A stretch of 64,000 bases of DNA from Hetaerina americana. Taxonomy: Eukaryota > Arthropoda > Insecta > Odonata > Calopterygidae. Both the position numbers and the translations under genes were made by a program. Below, piece by piece: positions 1 to 11,390 of the stretch (position 1 is its first letter; each line of letters starts with the position of its first letter). The stretch is taken from contig JAKTNV010000060.1 of the NCBI GenBank assembly GCA_022747635.1, positions 1,963,872-2,027,871 on the forward strand, given 5' to 3'. The notes under the pieces were generated by a model. That model had not been told where the DNA came from. It worked only from the letters and a program-made list of their open reading frames with translations, and searched no databases.

Positions 1-828
1 TAAAAATCAACCTTTCCAAGTTTAAAGACGAACACTGGGAGAGGTAACCGGCTAATACCATCTCATAAAACTTAGTCTTTTTAGGATAGCGTTTCAATTA
101 AAGTCGAGTGTACATATATGTAAAAGTTATAATTACATGTTTGTAAGTAAACAAATATGCTTTCCAATTCCTCAGTGATGATTTCATCAGATTGACACTT
201 TCCCACATAATGCTGTCGTTACTATCTGCAGAAATTTGTATGCGTATTCTGTTTCAATTCTGCAATATTTTTTCAAGTGACTTCCGCAGCAATAGCACAT
301 GTTGCTCAGTGGATTCGCCACTTTTACTAATTACACTGACGTGAATCTTACGAAAAATATCCAAAATTATGCACTAAAAACGATAAGGCATTTACAATAT
401 AAACGAAACAATTAAAATTATAGAAGTTTACAATAGCTTAGAAAATAGAGTTAAAAACATTGCGCAAAAATTCTGCAAACTCGTCAATAACTTTCGTTTC
501 TTTGGCTTTGACCCCAGGGCCCATTTTCTTGCGAATTGGCATAAGCGTCTGTGAGGAATGAAACTCTTTAGGGACGAGTGAGAAAGTTGCTTGCGGAAAG
601 ATTTCCTATATGTAATTAAAACATTTACTGCGCGCTCGAGATTTCTTAAATCATCCTACAGAAACAAAAAATCCGGAAAAATTATGCGCTAATTCTTTTT
701 TCATTTACCATGTCCAGTAGTTCTTTCATTTGAAAAGTTAAGACTGATACAATTGAAAGCGATTTCTTGTTATAATACGCTGACTATTGTCATTATTTTC
801 CTGAAAATGAATGACAGAGTTGGCAAAC
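1..828. other. No recognised gene
   Basis: AT-rich sequence with no coherent reading frame. The 13-mer TTAGGGACGAGTG near 568-580 recurs in inverse orientation near 829-841, at the edge of the CR1 fragment that follows. This may be a small inverted scrap of that element. Confidence 0.5.
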
Positions 829-1600
829 GCACTCGTCCCTAAGAATTGAAAAAACACACAAATAACACCTTTTTTTAAAACTGGTGACAAGTAGGACCCC
901 AGTAATTACAGACCCGTTTCTCTCACTTCTAAGAAACCATAATAATCGCTTCACTTCTAAGAAACACAGTGATCCACCCGAAGGTCGGTTTGATAGGTAA
1001 TGGTACAGTTCACCCAGTATTGGAGTACCCAGCCGAACGGCGTTCGAAATTCACTCATCAGGGTAGGGGGCCCAGTTCCTTTCCCTGCGCCGGATATTAG
1101 TTTCCCAGGGCAATCTTGTCCCCGAAAAATCACATAACTTAGGTGGAGCTGCAGAAAGGCTGAACCGGGAATCGATCCCGGGCCAGTCTCTCTGCAGCCC
1201 TTCGGTCAGTTCGACGCTCATCCCTTAGACTACCGGGACCCACCTCTCACTTTAATATGTTGCAAAAATGTGTGGAACATTATCTTCAGTTCCATAATGA
1301 GATACCTTGATAGCCTTAACTTTTGAAGTAACAATCAACATGGATTCAGGAAAACCCGCTCATGTGAGATCCAAATAGGATTATTCACACATGAATTACT
1401 TTTGAATGAATTTTGCACATTGCAGCACTTTTTGATTCTTACACATGATTTTTGCATGAATGTATACGCCACTGTGGGTATACGCTTGCATGGATGTGTT
1501 GATTTTTCATGTGGTTTTGTTACCTTTTACGGGTGGTGACCTAACACCCCTCGCCAAACGCCCTTGGGGCGGCTTGCGGGGAATTATATTGATGTAAAGT
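829..1600 (+). pseudogene. CR1-like LINE reverse transcriptase fragment and 3' tail, split by a SINE
   Basis: The sequence is closely similar to 50510-50760, where the RT thumb and palm start (NYRPISL-like, then NQHGF-like) is read. RT sequence runs to about 928, stops at a SINE, and resumes at about 1253 with the part corresponding to the QHGFR motif (around 1340-1400). Sequence at 1440-1590 matches the 3' tail of the 50-52 kb copy (52220-52350), so this copy lost most of its RT palm between about 1400 and 1440. Multiple stops show it is dead. Confidence 0.65.
929..1244 (-). repeat. tRNA-derived SINE (family B), full copy
   Basis: On the minus strand a tRNA-like head begins near 1242, with an A-box-like TAGTCTAAGGGATGAGCG and a B-box-like GGATCGATTCC. 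It is followed by a tRNA-unrelated body reaching about 960. It interrupts the CR1 RT; TCTCACTT at 921-928 and again at 1245-1252 looks like the target-site duplication. The tail of the body matches 17430-17475, a second and shorter copy. Family identity beyond a tRNA-derived SINE is not known to me. Confidence 0.7.
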
Positions 1601-1711
1601 AATTTGCTTTGCCTGTGTTCATCACCTCCGGTGATTACTTTAGGCCTGTTCATAATTCTTTGCGGGGGGAATCACTTTACTTCCTCCCTGCCTGTCATGC
1701 ATTTCTTTTGC

Positions 1712-1916
1712 CACCTTCTATGGCGGCGGGGTAACGCCCTCGCATGCCAATCCAAAGGTTGTGGGCTCGAGTCCCGCCTCGGTGGATTTTTCTCAGCCTA
1801 GGGTATGGATGTTTGTGACTGTATTCATTGTAATGTGTCAAAGTTAGGTGGAAGAAGGGACTATTAAGTCTTATTCTTGCTCCAATAAAGTCTATAAATA
1901 AAGAAAATACATACCT
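1712..1916 (+). repeat. tRNA-derived SINE-like repeat (family C)
   Basis: The head contains GGCGGCGGGGTAACGCCC (A-box-like) and GGGCTCGAGTCCCGCC (B-box-like) at normal tRNA spacing. An unrelated body follows and ends in an A-rich AATAAAG-type tail near 1890-1916. No cloverleaf with a normal anticodon arm is preserved, so it is a SINE rather than a tRNA gene. Only one copy is seen in this window. Confidence 0.5.
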
Positions 1917-4734
1917 TATCTACTGGCGATCTGTCTAATTGTCAGGGGTCACATTCAGAGATCTTGGAGGAAGGGGGAGATCTAGCACCCGAACGCGGGT
2001 CTTCCCTTCCTCGCATAATCAACTTTCCCTTTGGATTCCCTAAAAAGAACGTCTATTAATTCTCAATAAACCCGCGTATCCTTGCTTCAAAAGCCCCCAG
2101 AATAATGTCGCTACGGACTTTGACATCTGCCATCACGCACCTCCTACTTCTAGAGGATCGGTGTTTCCTTTCAAGATTAGAACGGGTGTCAGAGATGAGA
2201 GTTAGAAAAGCAATGCATTCTGTCGATGGAGCGAAAACATTTGTTTCTCCCTCCAAGTGACTGGGTGAGCATACGACGCTTAAATCCGGCCGAATCTCAA
2301 TTTGAATTTCCCGCCATATGGTAGTTTCACTGGAGGTCGCGATTGGCGTTCTTGCAAGCTATAGGCATGTAAAACAGTATTAACCTCAAAAACGCCGAGA
2401 TATTACATACAAGTGCGGAGTACAACCGAAGAGCCGGTAATATCGAAAGTGTTCGCGCTGGGCAGTTCGATTCTTCTGGTACCCCAGATCAACTGTTTAT
2501 GATATTATGGCTAAGTATAACGCTTCGGAGAAGTCTGGGGAAGGTCTCGGTAACCCGGCGAGGAAATCTCATTCGAGGAAACGCGTGCTTGTCCGGATTT
2601 AAGCGCCGTACCCTGTAGAGTGAGGGAGAGATTGTCGCACGGCAAGGAATTTTGCCTGCCGGGGATGGCCGGAGGATCTTATGTCTGGATTTCTGTGCTT
2701 TTGCCAATTGGGTTTTTCTTAGAAGCAATGCAGACAACTCTTATCTTCAAGTAGTTCTCAGCCCTCCGCTCAAACGCCACAATCGGATGCGACCGCTCGC
2801 GCCATATGACGGATTTAATGTGGAACCATTCCCCGATCCAAAGGTGTGCGACGTCCTCAATATCAGTTTCAGCCAGTTTAACGGTAGGTGGCCACTGAGT
2901 TCTGATAGCGTGTTCCATCCGTCCTACGAAACACATGATAATGTCTTCACCGATTACTGCAAAATATTCTGGTCCACTCCAAATGAGAGGTTTGATAGGC
3001 AACAGAGTTACGATAGTGAAAGGATGTTGCTCTCCCTGGAATTATATTCTTAACCTCGGAGCACACGAAACCATCCTCCGAAACCATTGTTCACATCAAT
3101 ACTCAAGCAAAGAGTAAAATTGTCTCTAGAGTATTAATCCTTATCTTATGTTGTCCTCATCCTAATCCTTATTTTGTGTGAATTTGTTGATCTTTCCTCA
3201 TAAAAAAGTATGTAACCAAGTGAGGAGTAGAATAAGCAATGGTACCATTCATGGTATAATGGTATAATTCAAACTGACTAGGAAAAAGGTACCATAAAAT
3301 CTCAAAAGGAAACCCATTTTCAGTCATGCATCACATCTGCAATAACAAGGAGGGATTTCTAATAAGGGATCTCCTGAACTACTACTTGGTCAAAGCGAAC
3401 AGATATCATCCCTTGAGTGTGTCACCGTCACTATATGATTAAAAACATGTTTTTCTAGCGTGTTCTATCTTCCTTGATAAAATAGAAGGAAATCCTAACA
3501 TTTAGAAGGATATTAATTCGTTGTCAGTAGTGTGGGTTGTAAATTTAAATATTAAAGGCCTTTTGTCGTCCTTTTTCGTTACAGAATCACTATTCTTCGA
3601 TATTATCACATGGATTGGACGAGATTGAGAGGATAATTGAGGAACCCAGAAGGGGGGTTGCAATGGAGCGCAATTAAAAATACGTGTTTTGATCACATTC
3701 ATGTTAAATATCAGGAAAAAGAATTACAAAGTATAATTATTATATGTCTCAGATTGTTGCAGATAATTCCACAAAATCAGACAAAAAACTGGGACAGCGA
3801 CGCGCGCGCTACAATCAGTCGCCATCTTTGATTCCTTTATCAAAAAAAAGACAGACCAATTAGACATGGGGGAAGGAGTAGTTATTCGTTGGGGTTACCT
3901 CGCAATACAGTGGCTATCTTTAAGAAGGCCAAGACACGATATAGAAAGAATATCCTTTAACATGTAGGATTACAACACAGTAGCTTATTAATTTGCAAAT
4001 ACCATAGACCCACTGGCACCATAATCTATGCTTCTTCCAAGGTTCATAACAAAATATACGCATTCGTCTCCAGCATAATAGGAGTCAGTATATTTGTATT
4101 CGCCGACGACTTTAACCTTCCGACTGTAAATGGGGCAACTAATGGCCAAAAAACAAAAAAATATCGCGATTATTTTCAAAATCGTCTGAAAATATTTGCC
4201 CAATTCTTGTTGGAACGAGTAGTTAAATATCCGATATACTTAAAAGCATAGTCGGCATATTTGCAATTCCTACATTCGAGATTATGAAAATCGTGGGTAT
4301 AACTAAGGACATTAGCGATCACAAAATAGGAAATTAAAACTAAGTTCACGACAGTGAGCAGGAAAGGTGTGAACTATACCTATTGAATCAACAGAGTTTG
4401 AATGGACTTCGAGAAAAATAAAAATGCGAAATACAATTAACTTCACTATGGAAACTCACAGCACTGACACTGAGTGTAAGATATTTTAAAATATTTCACT
4501 CGATGGGACATACGTTTGATTGCTGAGAGGAGTGATGAATGCGAATCTTCTGATAAAAAAGAGAAAATATTTCTAAGAAATTATTGACCTTTGACGTCAC
4601 CTCCAAGCGTGGCGGCCGAAATGAGTCGCATTCTGTCTATATTCCCGCTGAATTCGATATTTTCAGGCTTTACTTTGTGAAAATGCATGATCACTGAATA
4701 ATTTAACTTGGTATTTTTTTACAAAACTTTATTA
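1917..4734. other. Unrecognised stretch
   Basis: Two overlapping open frames lie at 2652-3053 (+) and 2679-3002 (-). Neither shows a known domain or compositional support. A hydrophobic frame at 3988-4203 (-) resembles a signal peptide but lacks an ATG. I see no splice-framed gene here. Confidence 0.4.
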
Positions 4735-4772
4735 TACTATTACCGGTTTCGATGCATAGAGGACATGTAAAG
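4735..4772 (-). repeat. Decayed PLE-terminal / hammerhead-like motif
   Basis: The minus strand reads GCATCGAAACCGG followed by TAATAGTATAATAAAG. The order is a short stem strand, GAAA, then a short self-complementary CCGG. It matches the layout of the better cores at 19591-19630 and 29453-29490, but the CUGANGA box is changed to CUUUACA. It lies about 450 bp upstream of a PLE reverse transcriptase. A non-functional relic is the likely reading. Confidence 0.4.
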
Positions 4773-5205
4773 GTATAAAATCTCATACCTCACCGAGAAA
4801 TATATATAGTTAGGAGGGAGGTGGGCTATGGAAGGGAATTTGAGGCAGGAGGGGAAAGTATCGGTTAGGATGTGGGAGAGGGGCGTGGGCTGGTGCGATT
4901 AGGTAGCTGACGGGGGAAGGCAAGAGAAATTCTGCAGGAAGGAAATGATCATGAACAGAGGAGAGGGTGTACGAATGCACTTTGCTGATAGACGAGGAAA
5001 CTTTGAAAAAAGGTTAGTATCTTACAAAGATGGTTTCGTTGGGCAAATGTCCGGTAACTCAATCTCTTTTTATTTCAAACTGTTGCAGCGTGTCCATGTT
5101 TGCCCATGTATCATTTTAAATATGTTAAGTTCTCAGGAAAAATTACATTTTAAAAATTGGAATATTTAGCAAACTATCCAACATTAAATGATATACTGAC
5201 AGTTT

Positions 5206-6085
5206 TTGAGAACTATGGTGGCGCCAGTTAAAGAGAATAACATGGTCTGTATAGGCAGTATTCGCGAAATTTTTGAATTCAATAGGGATTTCTACGAATG
5301 GACGGGAAGATTGGCAATAGGTTCACCTTGGTCGCCTCCCCTGGTGAACCTATTTATGGAAAAATTGGATAAAACACCTTTTCAAAAAGTAATCCGACAT
5401 TTATGAATATATCTACTTCTGGTACAAGTATGTAGACGACTTATTTGCAGTGTAGACTGGTACGGGGCTCTACATTTTTTAGGACTTCAAATGCCCAGTG
5501 TGAGAAAAAATGTCACTTGTGAGAAGGAAATCAAAGGAAAACTCAATTTCCTTGATATCATAGTCTCGAAAACCAACAAAGACTATGATTTTTCAATTTT
5601 CCCATAAAATAACCTCTACAGTCCATATTATTCCCTTTAACTACCGTCATCATATTTCCCAAAAATTGTCCGGATTTCATTTTATGTTGAATAGATTGCT
5701 ACATACTCCACTTTCAAAATATAATTTTTCCAGAGAACTTAACATCATGAAAATTGATTGAAATAAAATATAAATGAAATCAATTCATCCCAGTCAAGTA
5801 AACATTATTGAACATGTATTGGTTTGTTTTTACATTACAGAGATTTATTGCAATATTTAGGTTCCCTTTTTGACGAAAATGAATATTTTCGAAAACTCGG
5901 AGTATATAAACTTGTATGTTACTTACATTATAACCAAATTAATTTGCTTAATACATCAATTCAGATTGACAGAAAATATTATAAAGTGATGGTACCCATA
6001 AGCACTAGAAAAAACAAATCATGAAGGTATTTCGACTGGTTTTCATGAAACTCATGAATTTCTTGGTCACTGGGGCAAATCAACT
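5206..6085 (+). pseudogene. Penelope-like element: RT and GIY-YIG remnant
   Basis: Successive frames read the PLE RT motifs. At about 5310-5365 there is AIGSPWSPPLVNLFME (the usual MGSPLSP..ANLFME block). At about 5405-5450 there is FWYKYVDDLFA (the catalytic YVDD). At about 5535-5575 there is KGKLNFLDIIV. At about 5650-5755 there is a LNRLLHTPLSKYNFSREL block. Near 5900 LGVYKLVC fits the start of a GIY-YIG endonuclease, and a HETHEF-like block follows near 6045. Frameshifts and stops (for example just after YVDDLFAV) break it. PLEs of this kind prime reverse transcription at a nick made by the GIY-YIG domain. The RT call is firm; the endonuclease call is moderate. Confidence 0.75.
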
Positions 6086-6619
6086 TGTGATTAGAAGAAG
6101 ATTTCTGCTACGGCTTCCTTAGAAAATCCAAAACCTTGCATGGAAATCTTGATAGACTTCTACCCTAAAATAATTCACTCTCGTACGAAATACATATGGG
6201 TGTTTTTGCTCTTGTAGAAATCTTACCTTTTCTCCGCCGTTGTCATCAAAAAGGTCTAAATTTTCGGAAATTATATCTATCATCATCATCATAACAATGA
6301 AAACGCTATGCCAAATTTATCTGAATATATGAATGTCCCAATAAATTACAATACGTTAGGTTCTCACAATCAGTTTTTGCAATTCTTCAGTCTCCAGGAC
6401 TTATCCAATTGACAAACGCTTGTCCCCCAACAGAAGTAAAGAAAAAATATTGAGAAAGCTGTCGGCTAGCAAGGTTTGTCAGAGCATGATTACCTTCGTC
6501 GCCATATGACCATGGGAAGGCCGTATAACTTTGGTTGTTGGGAGGCTGTGGATAAAATGTTCTTAAGCTACACAGCATGCACCTGTGCGGCTGCGCCTGT
6601 CTCTCGTACTAAAAGGGGA
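6086..6619. other. No recognised gene
   Basis: Non-coding sequence between the PLE remnant and a SINE. A short CAT triplet run lies at about 6281-6291. Nothing else is supported. Confidence 0.4.
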
Positions 6620-6905
6620 TCGGCATGGTGCGGTGGCTAATGTAAGAGCTTCCGAAAGGGCCCGTGTTCAAATTCTGGAGACAGCAAATATTTTTCAGTG
6701 GTATCCCGATCCCTATTTGAGGTACTTTTTGGAGAGCACTATAAGTAAGAACGACGTCCATCGGAAGGGACGTTAAACTGCGGACCCCTTGGCGCCTTTC
6801 GACAAGAGTAGGCTAATGCCGACGCCGGGTTTCTCTCCACACTTCCTTTCCCAGCCATCCCTAAGGGCGCAAATGACCTTAGCTGTCGGTCACCTCCCAT
6901 AACAA
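6620..6905 (+). repeat. tRNA-derived SINE (family A), copy 1
   Basis: The tRNA-like head (GGTGGCTAATGTAAGAGC, then a B-box-like GTGTTCAAATTC) is followed by a body with GGTATCCCGATCCCTA, GGGACGTTAAACTGCGGACC and TAATGCCGACGCCGGGTTTC. The same ordered blocks occur on the minus strand at 53900-54160. Sharing head and body at two unlinked sites identifies a dispersed SINE. Confidence 0.75.
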
Positions 6906-8755
6906 CTACTGCTCCTCGTATTAAAGCGCTAAACTCGCTGAGAAGCCTTTAACTGCGATTTTCATACTCCTGACTTTGGCTCGTCGCCGACTGCGGGACC
7001 GGTCTTGACGCAGGTCTAAGTCAGCGTGGCCGACCCTGGTAAACTCACAAAGGCAGACGGCAAAGCCGCAGGAGTTGCCCCTCTTATGAACAGTCATCCA
7101 CCATGAGCTATCAATTTAGCGCACGCTGCGAACCAATGACGATGCACGCGGCAAGTTCATTATCAACACTCAAAAACTATCGCACGAGTCGTTTCCCACC
7201 CGCACCTGGTACGCCGACGGTCTTGATAAGTGTTTCCGGTTCGGCGGCAACGCAACAGAAAAGCACGGCAATGGGGTTATGCGCAGGAATCCTAAAATGT
7301 GGTGATTCTTCCAAAGGAAGGGGGGGCAGCGGATCTCCTCGGCCATCTTACGCGGCGGCGTCTCACGTGTGCGTCTCCCTGCGGCGAGTGGTGGGTGGTG
7401 CCGTGTCCCCTGGTGAGAGTGGCACGAGGGGGAGGGGACTAAGGCGGAAGGGAGGCTGGGACACCAATCCGTGGCGCGGCAAAGAGGGAAGTGGGCGCGG
7501 GGGGGAGTATAGTTCGCCCTTGTGGCGTAAGGGGATGGGATTAGAGGGTTCAGTGCCGGGGGGACAGATAGAGTGCGGCGAGGCGGTCGATTTACACCCC
7601 CCCTGTCATCGCTACTCCCTTCTTCCCCACCCTCTGCACCTCTTCCAATCCGATAATGCGGATTCAAAATGGCGCCCCGACATGCGCACAGGTGATTCAG
7701 AGCCCCGAAGCCAACACCCCACCCCACTCCACCGCCTCCCTCGTCCTCCTTCCTTCCGCCTCGCACTAAACCCATCTCCTCCCGTATGCCACTTGACTGA
7801 CGTTGAGTCATCTTTCCCGAAACAAGAGAGGAAGCGACGCGTGTATGCCACCAGATGACGCTCAAAGACCACCGATAATTCTCGTGTAGAAGATGCGGAG
7901 ATAGGAATCCACCCCAAGATAAATAACAATATGGAGGCAGCAGAGAGGAATCCTTTGACTCATGGTTGAGTGGTGTGGTTTTAAGTAAAGCATATATCCT
8001 ATCCATCCTATGAGACCCCTGCGTAACTGACCAGAAGGGGCCGTGCACTTCGTGTCTCAATCATTCAGGGAGACACACTCGTTTCATCTTAAATCGTCAC
8101 CTTACTCACCTACATCCACGCAATACATTGCAAGCCAGTGCAGTGGCGGGGGTGCTAGGACACCACCCGTAAAACAGAATGCAACCACACGAAAAACAAA
8201 AGCATGCCAATTCACACCCGCAAAGACGAATATATAGTATTCTTGCGAAACCAATTTTAACTTAGAGCCGTGAAAGTACAAATAAGTACATAAGGTTTTC
8301 AAAGCAACAGTTTTTTTTACGAGTACATAAGATGTTATAACGCACCAGTTGAAAAGAGAGTGTCAATTGATCTCAACGTCAAATATATTTTGTCCTTTTT
8401 TTGCCTTTCTGGTGTATGATGAAGCCTTAGCGCCTCAACTTTATTGAATAGTTTTCCTTCACACTTCGCGCAGGCACACAGCGTTGTCGTTCTCGAAGCC
8501 TCTGTGTATCTATGCTAGTGAGGTTAAAATTTTCACTGTAATTGTGAGTTTTGTTAGCATGAAAGTAGGCAGGGATTGTCAAGTTCTTGATATAGTAAGT
8601 ATGAAGCTTTTCCCTGACGCAGATGCAGGGTTACTCCCCCGTCTTCATTGAATTTGGTCTTCTTGAAAATAACTTCACATCTGTGTCTTATTTACAATCC
8701 ACAAATGGCACATGTTCCTGGGGGAATAATGAAATGTCGGGTTCATCAAATACGG
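6906..8755. other. GC-rich patch with no supported gene
   Basis: The span 7300-7780 is strikingly GC-rich with polypurine and polypyrimidine runs, in an otherwise AT-rich window. Long open frames on both strands (7103-7858 + and 7170-8060 -) are explained by low stop density in GC-rich sequence and show no domain. It may be a CpG-island-like element or a repeat. Sequence after 7860 is ordinary and AT-rich. Confidence 0.4.
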
Positions 8756-10380
8756 CGTCAGTTGGACACTCTCCACCCCAACATGTCTCCCGGTATCGAT
8801 GGAACTCCTCTTTGCGTTTAGCAGACAATGATGTCAGAAATAGCACCATGCTCAGAAATAATAATTAGAAAATCTTTGGCGGAGCACAAGGCATCGATGG
8901 ATTGGAAATTTGCTAACATCACGCATGTATTTAAGATGGTGATAGAGAAGCAACCCAGTAACTTCAGGCCAATTTCTCTGACATCAATTTCATGTAAGGC
9001 TTTAGAACACATAATTGTCGCATCTATAATCATCTACATATCGACAGCCAAGATTTATTGACAAGGAATCAGCATGGATTCAAAAAGGGCAGAGCTTGCG
9101 AGACAGAGTTAGTTCTTTTCGTCCATGACCTTTTGATGTCTGGAGAAAATAGCACTTAGATTGATTCGATAAATTTGGATTTGGAAAAGTTTTCGGCAAG
9201 GTGCCTAAAAAGTACTAATTAGAAAATTGAAAAGCATTGGAATAGACCATAAAGTTATGCTTTTCTGGATCAGAGAGTTCTTAAATAGTCTAGCACAATA
9301 GGTCGTTGTTAATGGAACGGTTAGAAATACAGTTGGGGTAAGTTCGAGTGTCCTGAAGGCCAGCTTCCCACATTCCCACATCACAGGCCACCTTCCATGC
9401 ATACTACAAGATGTCCCAAAAGTAGTATGCCATTTTTCCCGCATAGATGGACGGGCGGGCGGCGGCTTCTCCAGCTAGTTTCGAGGGAGGCAAGTCTCAG
9501 GAAAGGCTGGAGGCGGATGGGAGTTGGCTCCCAACCTTTGTAGATTGCGGATCTTTCGTTTGCGAAACCTATATAACGTGATCTCGTTACGCTCCGCCAT
9601 GAGCCGGTAATTGGAACAGCGCTACGCTCTCAAATTTTGCGTAAAACTGGAAAAAACTGGGAAAGAGACTCATGATATGCTCAAGGCAGTTATTGACAGG
9701 CAAGATTTATTTGAATAATGAAAAAGTATCGCCATACTTATACCACAATTAGTGACAAAAATCTTTCAAGAGTGGACGCTTTGTTGGATGGAGATCGCAG
9801 ATTAAATGCTCGCATGGTCTCTGATGATCTCGGCAACCCTAAAATTGATGTGCATCGACTTTTGACTGGAAGCATGGGCATGAGAAAGGTGTGTACGAAG
9901 TTGGTGCCGTGAGTGCTCTCGGACGAACAAAAGGAACCTCGCACGCGGATCTGCCGAGGGCGTTTCACCAGACTTCTTCATCTTCGCCCGCTTAAAATCC
10001 GGGCTGAAATGACATCACCACGGCTCGGTAGAAGCGTTACGACAGCAGCATTCTTGGCGCCGCCTCCCATAAGGCGTATGAGCCGTGGAAAACCCGCGAT
10101 CAGCGGTGTGTGGACGCAGCAGGGTGCTACTTCGAAGACTTGTGAGTGCATCAACTCTGCCTATATTTTTTTTTAAATCGACTCAGTCCTACTGCGTTTG
10201 GGACAGACCTTGTATGTACATATGAATGACTTAGCTAGGACCGATATGAGTGAGATTCGCCGGTTTGCTGACAACGCAGTAGTATATAGGGATAAAGGCA
10301 TCATGCCCAATAGAGGTTCCTTGACTGATGACCATGAGGCTATTCAGAAATTTTGCAAGGTATTTAGATTTAAATCTTAA
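8756..10380 (+). pseudogene. CR1/Jockey-like LINE reverse transcriptase, interrupted by a mariner
   Basis: Frames in order give NFRPISLTSISCKALEHII (about 8959-9015), NQHGFKKGRACETELVLFVH (about 9066-9130) and VVVNGTVRNTVGVSS (about 9302-9346). The sequence is then cut by the 9407-10212 mariner. It resumes at 10215 with HMNDL and SEIRRFADNAVVYRD (about 10240-10293), the FADD catalytic block with the second Asp changed to Asn. The mariner therefore landed just before the INDL motif. Stops and frameshifts are frequent. It is of the same general clade as 15.8-16.7 kb. Confidence 0.7.
9407..10212 (+). mobile_element. Internally deleted mariner (non-autonomous)
   Basis: The element is flanked by TA at 9405-9406 and 10213-10214. 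Its ends are similar inverted sequences (CAAGATGTCCCAAAA at the left; the reverse complement of the right end begins CAAGGTCTGTCCCAAA). The transposase N-terminus is readable (EQRYALKFCVKL near 9620, NARMVSDDLG near 9807, RKVCTKLVP near 9886). So is the C-terminus from the third catalytic Asp onward (DFFIFARLKSGLK near 9970; RCVDAAGCYFE near 10105). The central catalytic DD region is missing, and the length is 806 bp against the usual 1.25-1.35 kb. It can only have moved using an enzyme made elsewhere, or it decayed in place. Confidence 0.75.
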
Positions 10381-11319
10381 AAAAATGATTTGTTGTGAAC
10401 TGCTAGAACCGAAATTGCCCTCTCCAAACCGCTTTCAACATTAATAATATCGAGAAGCAACAACGGAGTGTATGACACAAACAGCTGTGTGGTAAAATTG
10501 TTAAAATGCTTGAGGTGGGATCCCCTGGGATCCCACCTCTAGTGGGATCGTAGTTGGATCCCATGGGTGATCGTAAGTTAATTTTTTAGACTGAATATCT
10601 GAGCTAAATTTGAGATCGATCATTTTTCCGAAGGCGTTCATCACATTTAAAACATTCCAAATTACCATGGAAGATATAATCATTCATTCAAGATAAGCAC
10701 AAGTCACCGCATTGCTGCCGCCAAAAATTACGCTCTGGCAATGACCGGAGTAAATCCGTTGACTGCCATGGAAGTTGAAAGCCCGGAGAATAAAAGCCTG
10801 GAAAGGATCCTGGTATTATTGGAGCTGGAAGGCGGCCTCAAACTTCCTCTCTGGCCTTCCTTCTCCGGCCGCTTGTGAGGTGCATCCCCCCACCCTCTGG
10901 TTCCCCTGCCCATTTCATCGATTGGGAACGGAGGAACGGCGACAGGAGGCGGACGGGGCGAGGCAGCGGAAGAGGGAAACTCGGCGGGCGGGTGTAGGGG
11001 GGGCACCCAGCACTCCGGCGATCAGATGCGGATGAGGCACCCTCATTCTTCTCTCCGAGGAAGGGAGTATAAAATGAGGTTGGCTTTTATCCTCTGCAAG
11101 AGGTGAAAGCAGACACTCTTAGAATTCGGAGTAAATTTGGAGCGTGGGTCGCTCAATATTCCCTTAGAAAATCCAAGGAAATGTGCTCATAGTGTCAGAA
11201 AACGTTTGTTTTTAGTAAGCCTCACCTCTCACTAGACGGATGTTAAAATGTCAGCTAAATTCATCACGTGGTTCATTTTTATATTTCATTGAAAAAACTT
11301 TCCTCGTAAATACGGGGAA
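10381..11319. other. Non-coding, GC-rich patch followed by a TATA-like box
   Basis: A palindrome-rich segment lies near 10516-10570, where GGGATCCC-type words recur. The span 10840-11040 is GC-rich. About 25 bp downstream, TATAAAA occurs at about 11068-11074. This could be a core promoter, but no coding exon is visible nearby. Confidence 0.3.
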
Positions 11320-11390
11320 ATCACTTCCACTGGACCTCATAATTGACAAAATCGACGATATGGTTTGGGGTGATCAAGCAATCAAATCTC
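11320..11390 (+). pseudogene. Mariner transposase N-terminal scrap
   Basis: The frame IIDKIDDMVWGDQAIKS and its DNA match the mariner linker at 30690-30760 (ETIAKINYMVLRDRPIK). It runs straight into LINE RT sequence, so it is a chimeric junction of two dead elements. Confidence 0.45.

Noticed and set aside
2652..3053. 133-codon frame as a gene
   Set aside because: A 107-codon frame overlaps it antisense; neither has a domain or favoured codon use.
3988..4203. Secreted small peptide with a signal-like hydrophobic start
   Set aside because: The frame has no ATG before its hydrophobic part; the first codon is TTG. It could only be an internal exon, and no acceptor or donor context was convincing.
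7103..8060. Long open frames on both strands (251 and 296 codons) as possible genes
   Set aside because: They overlap antisense in a GC-rich, low-complexity patch where stops are rare, with no domain, no splice support and odd composition.
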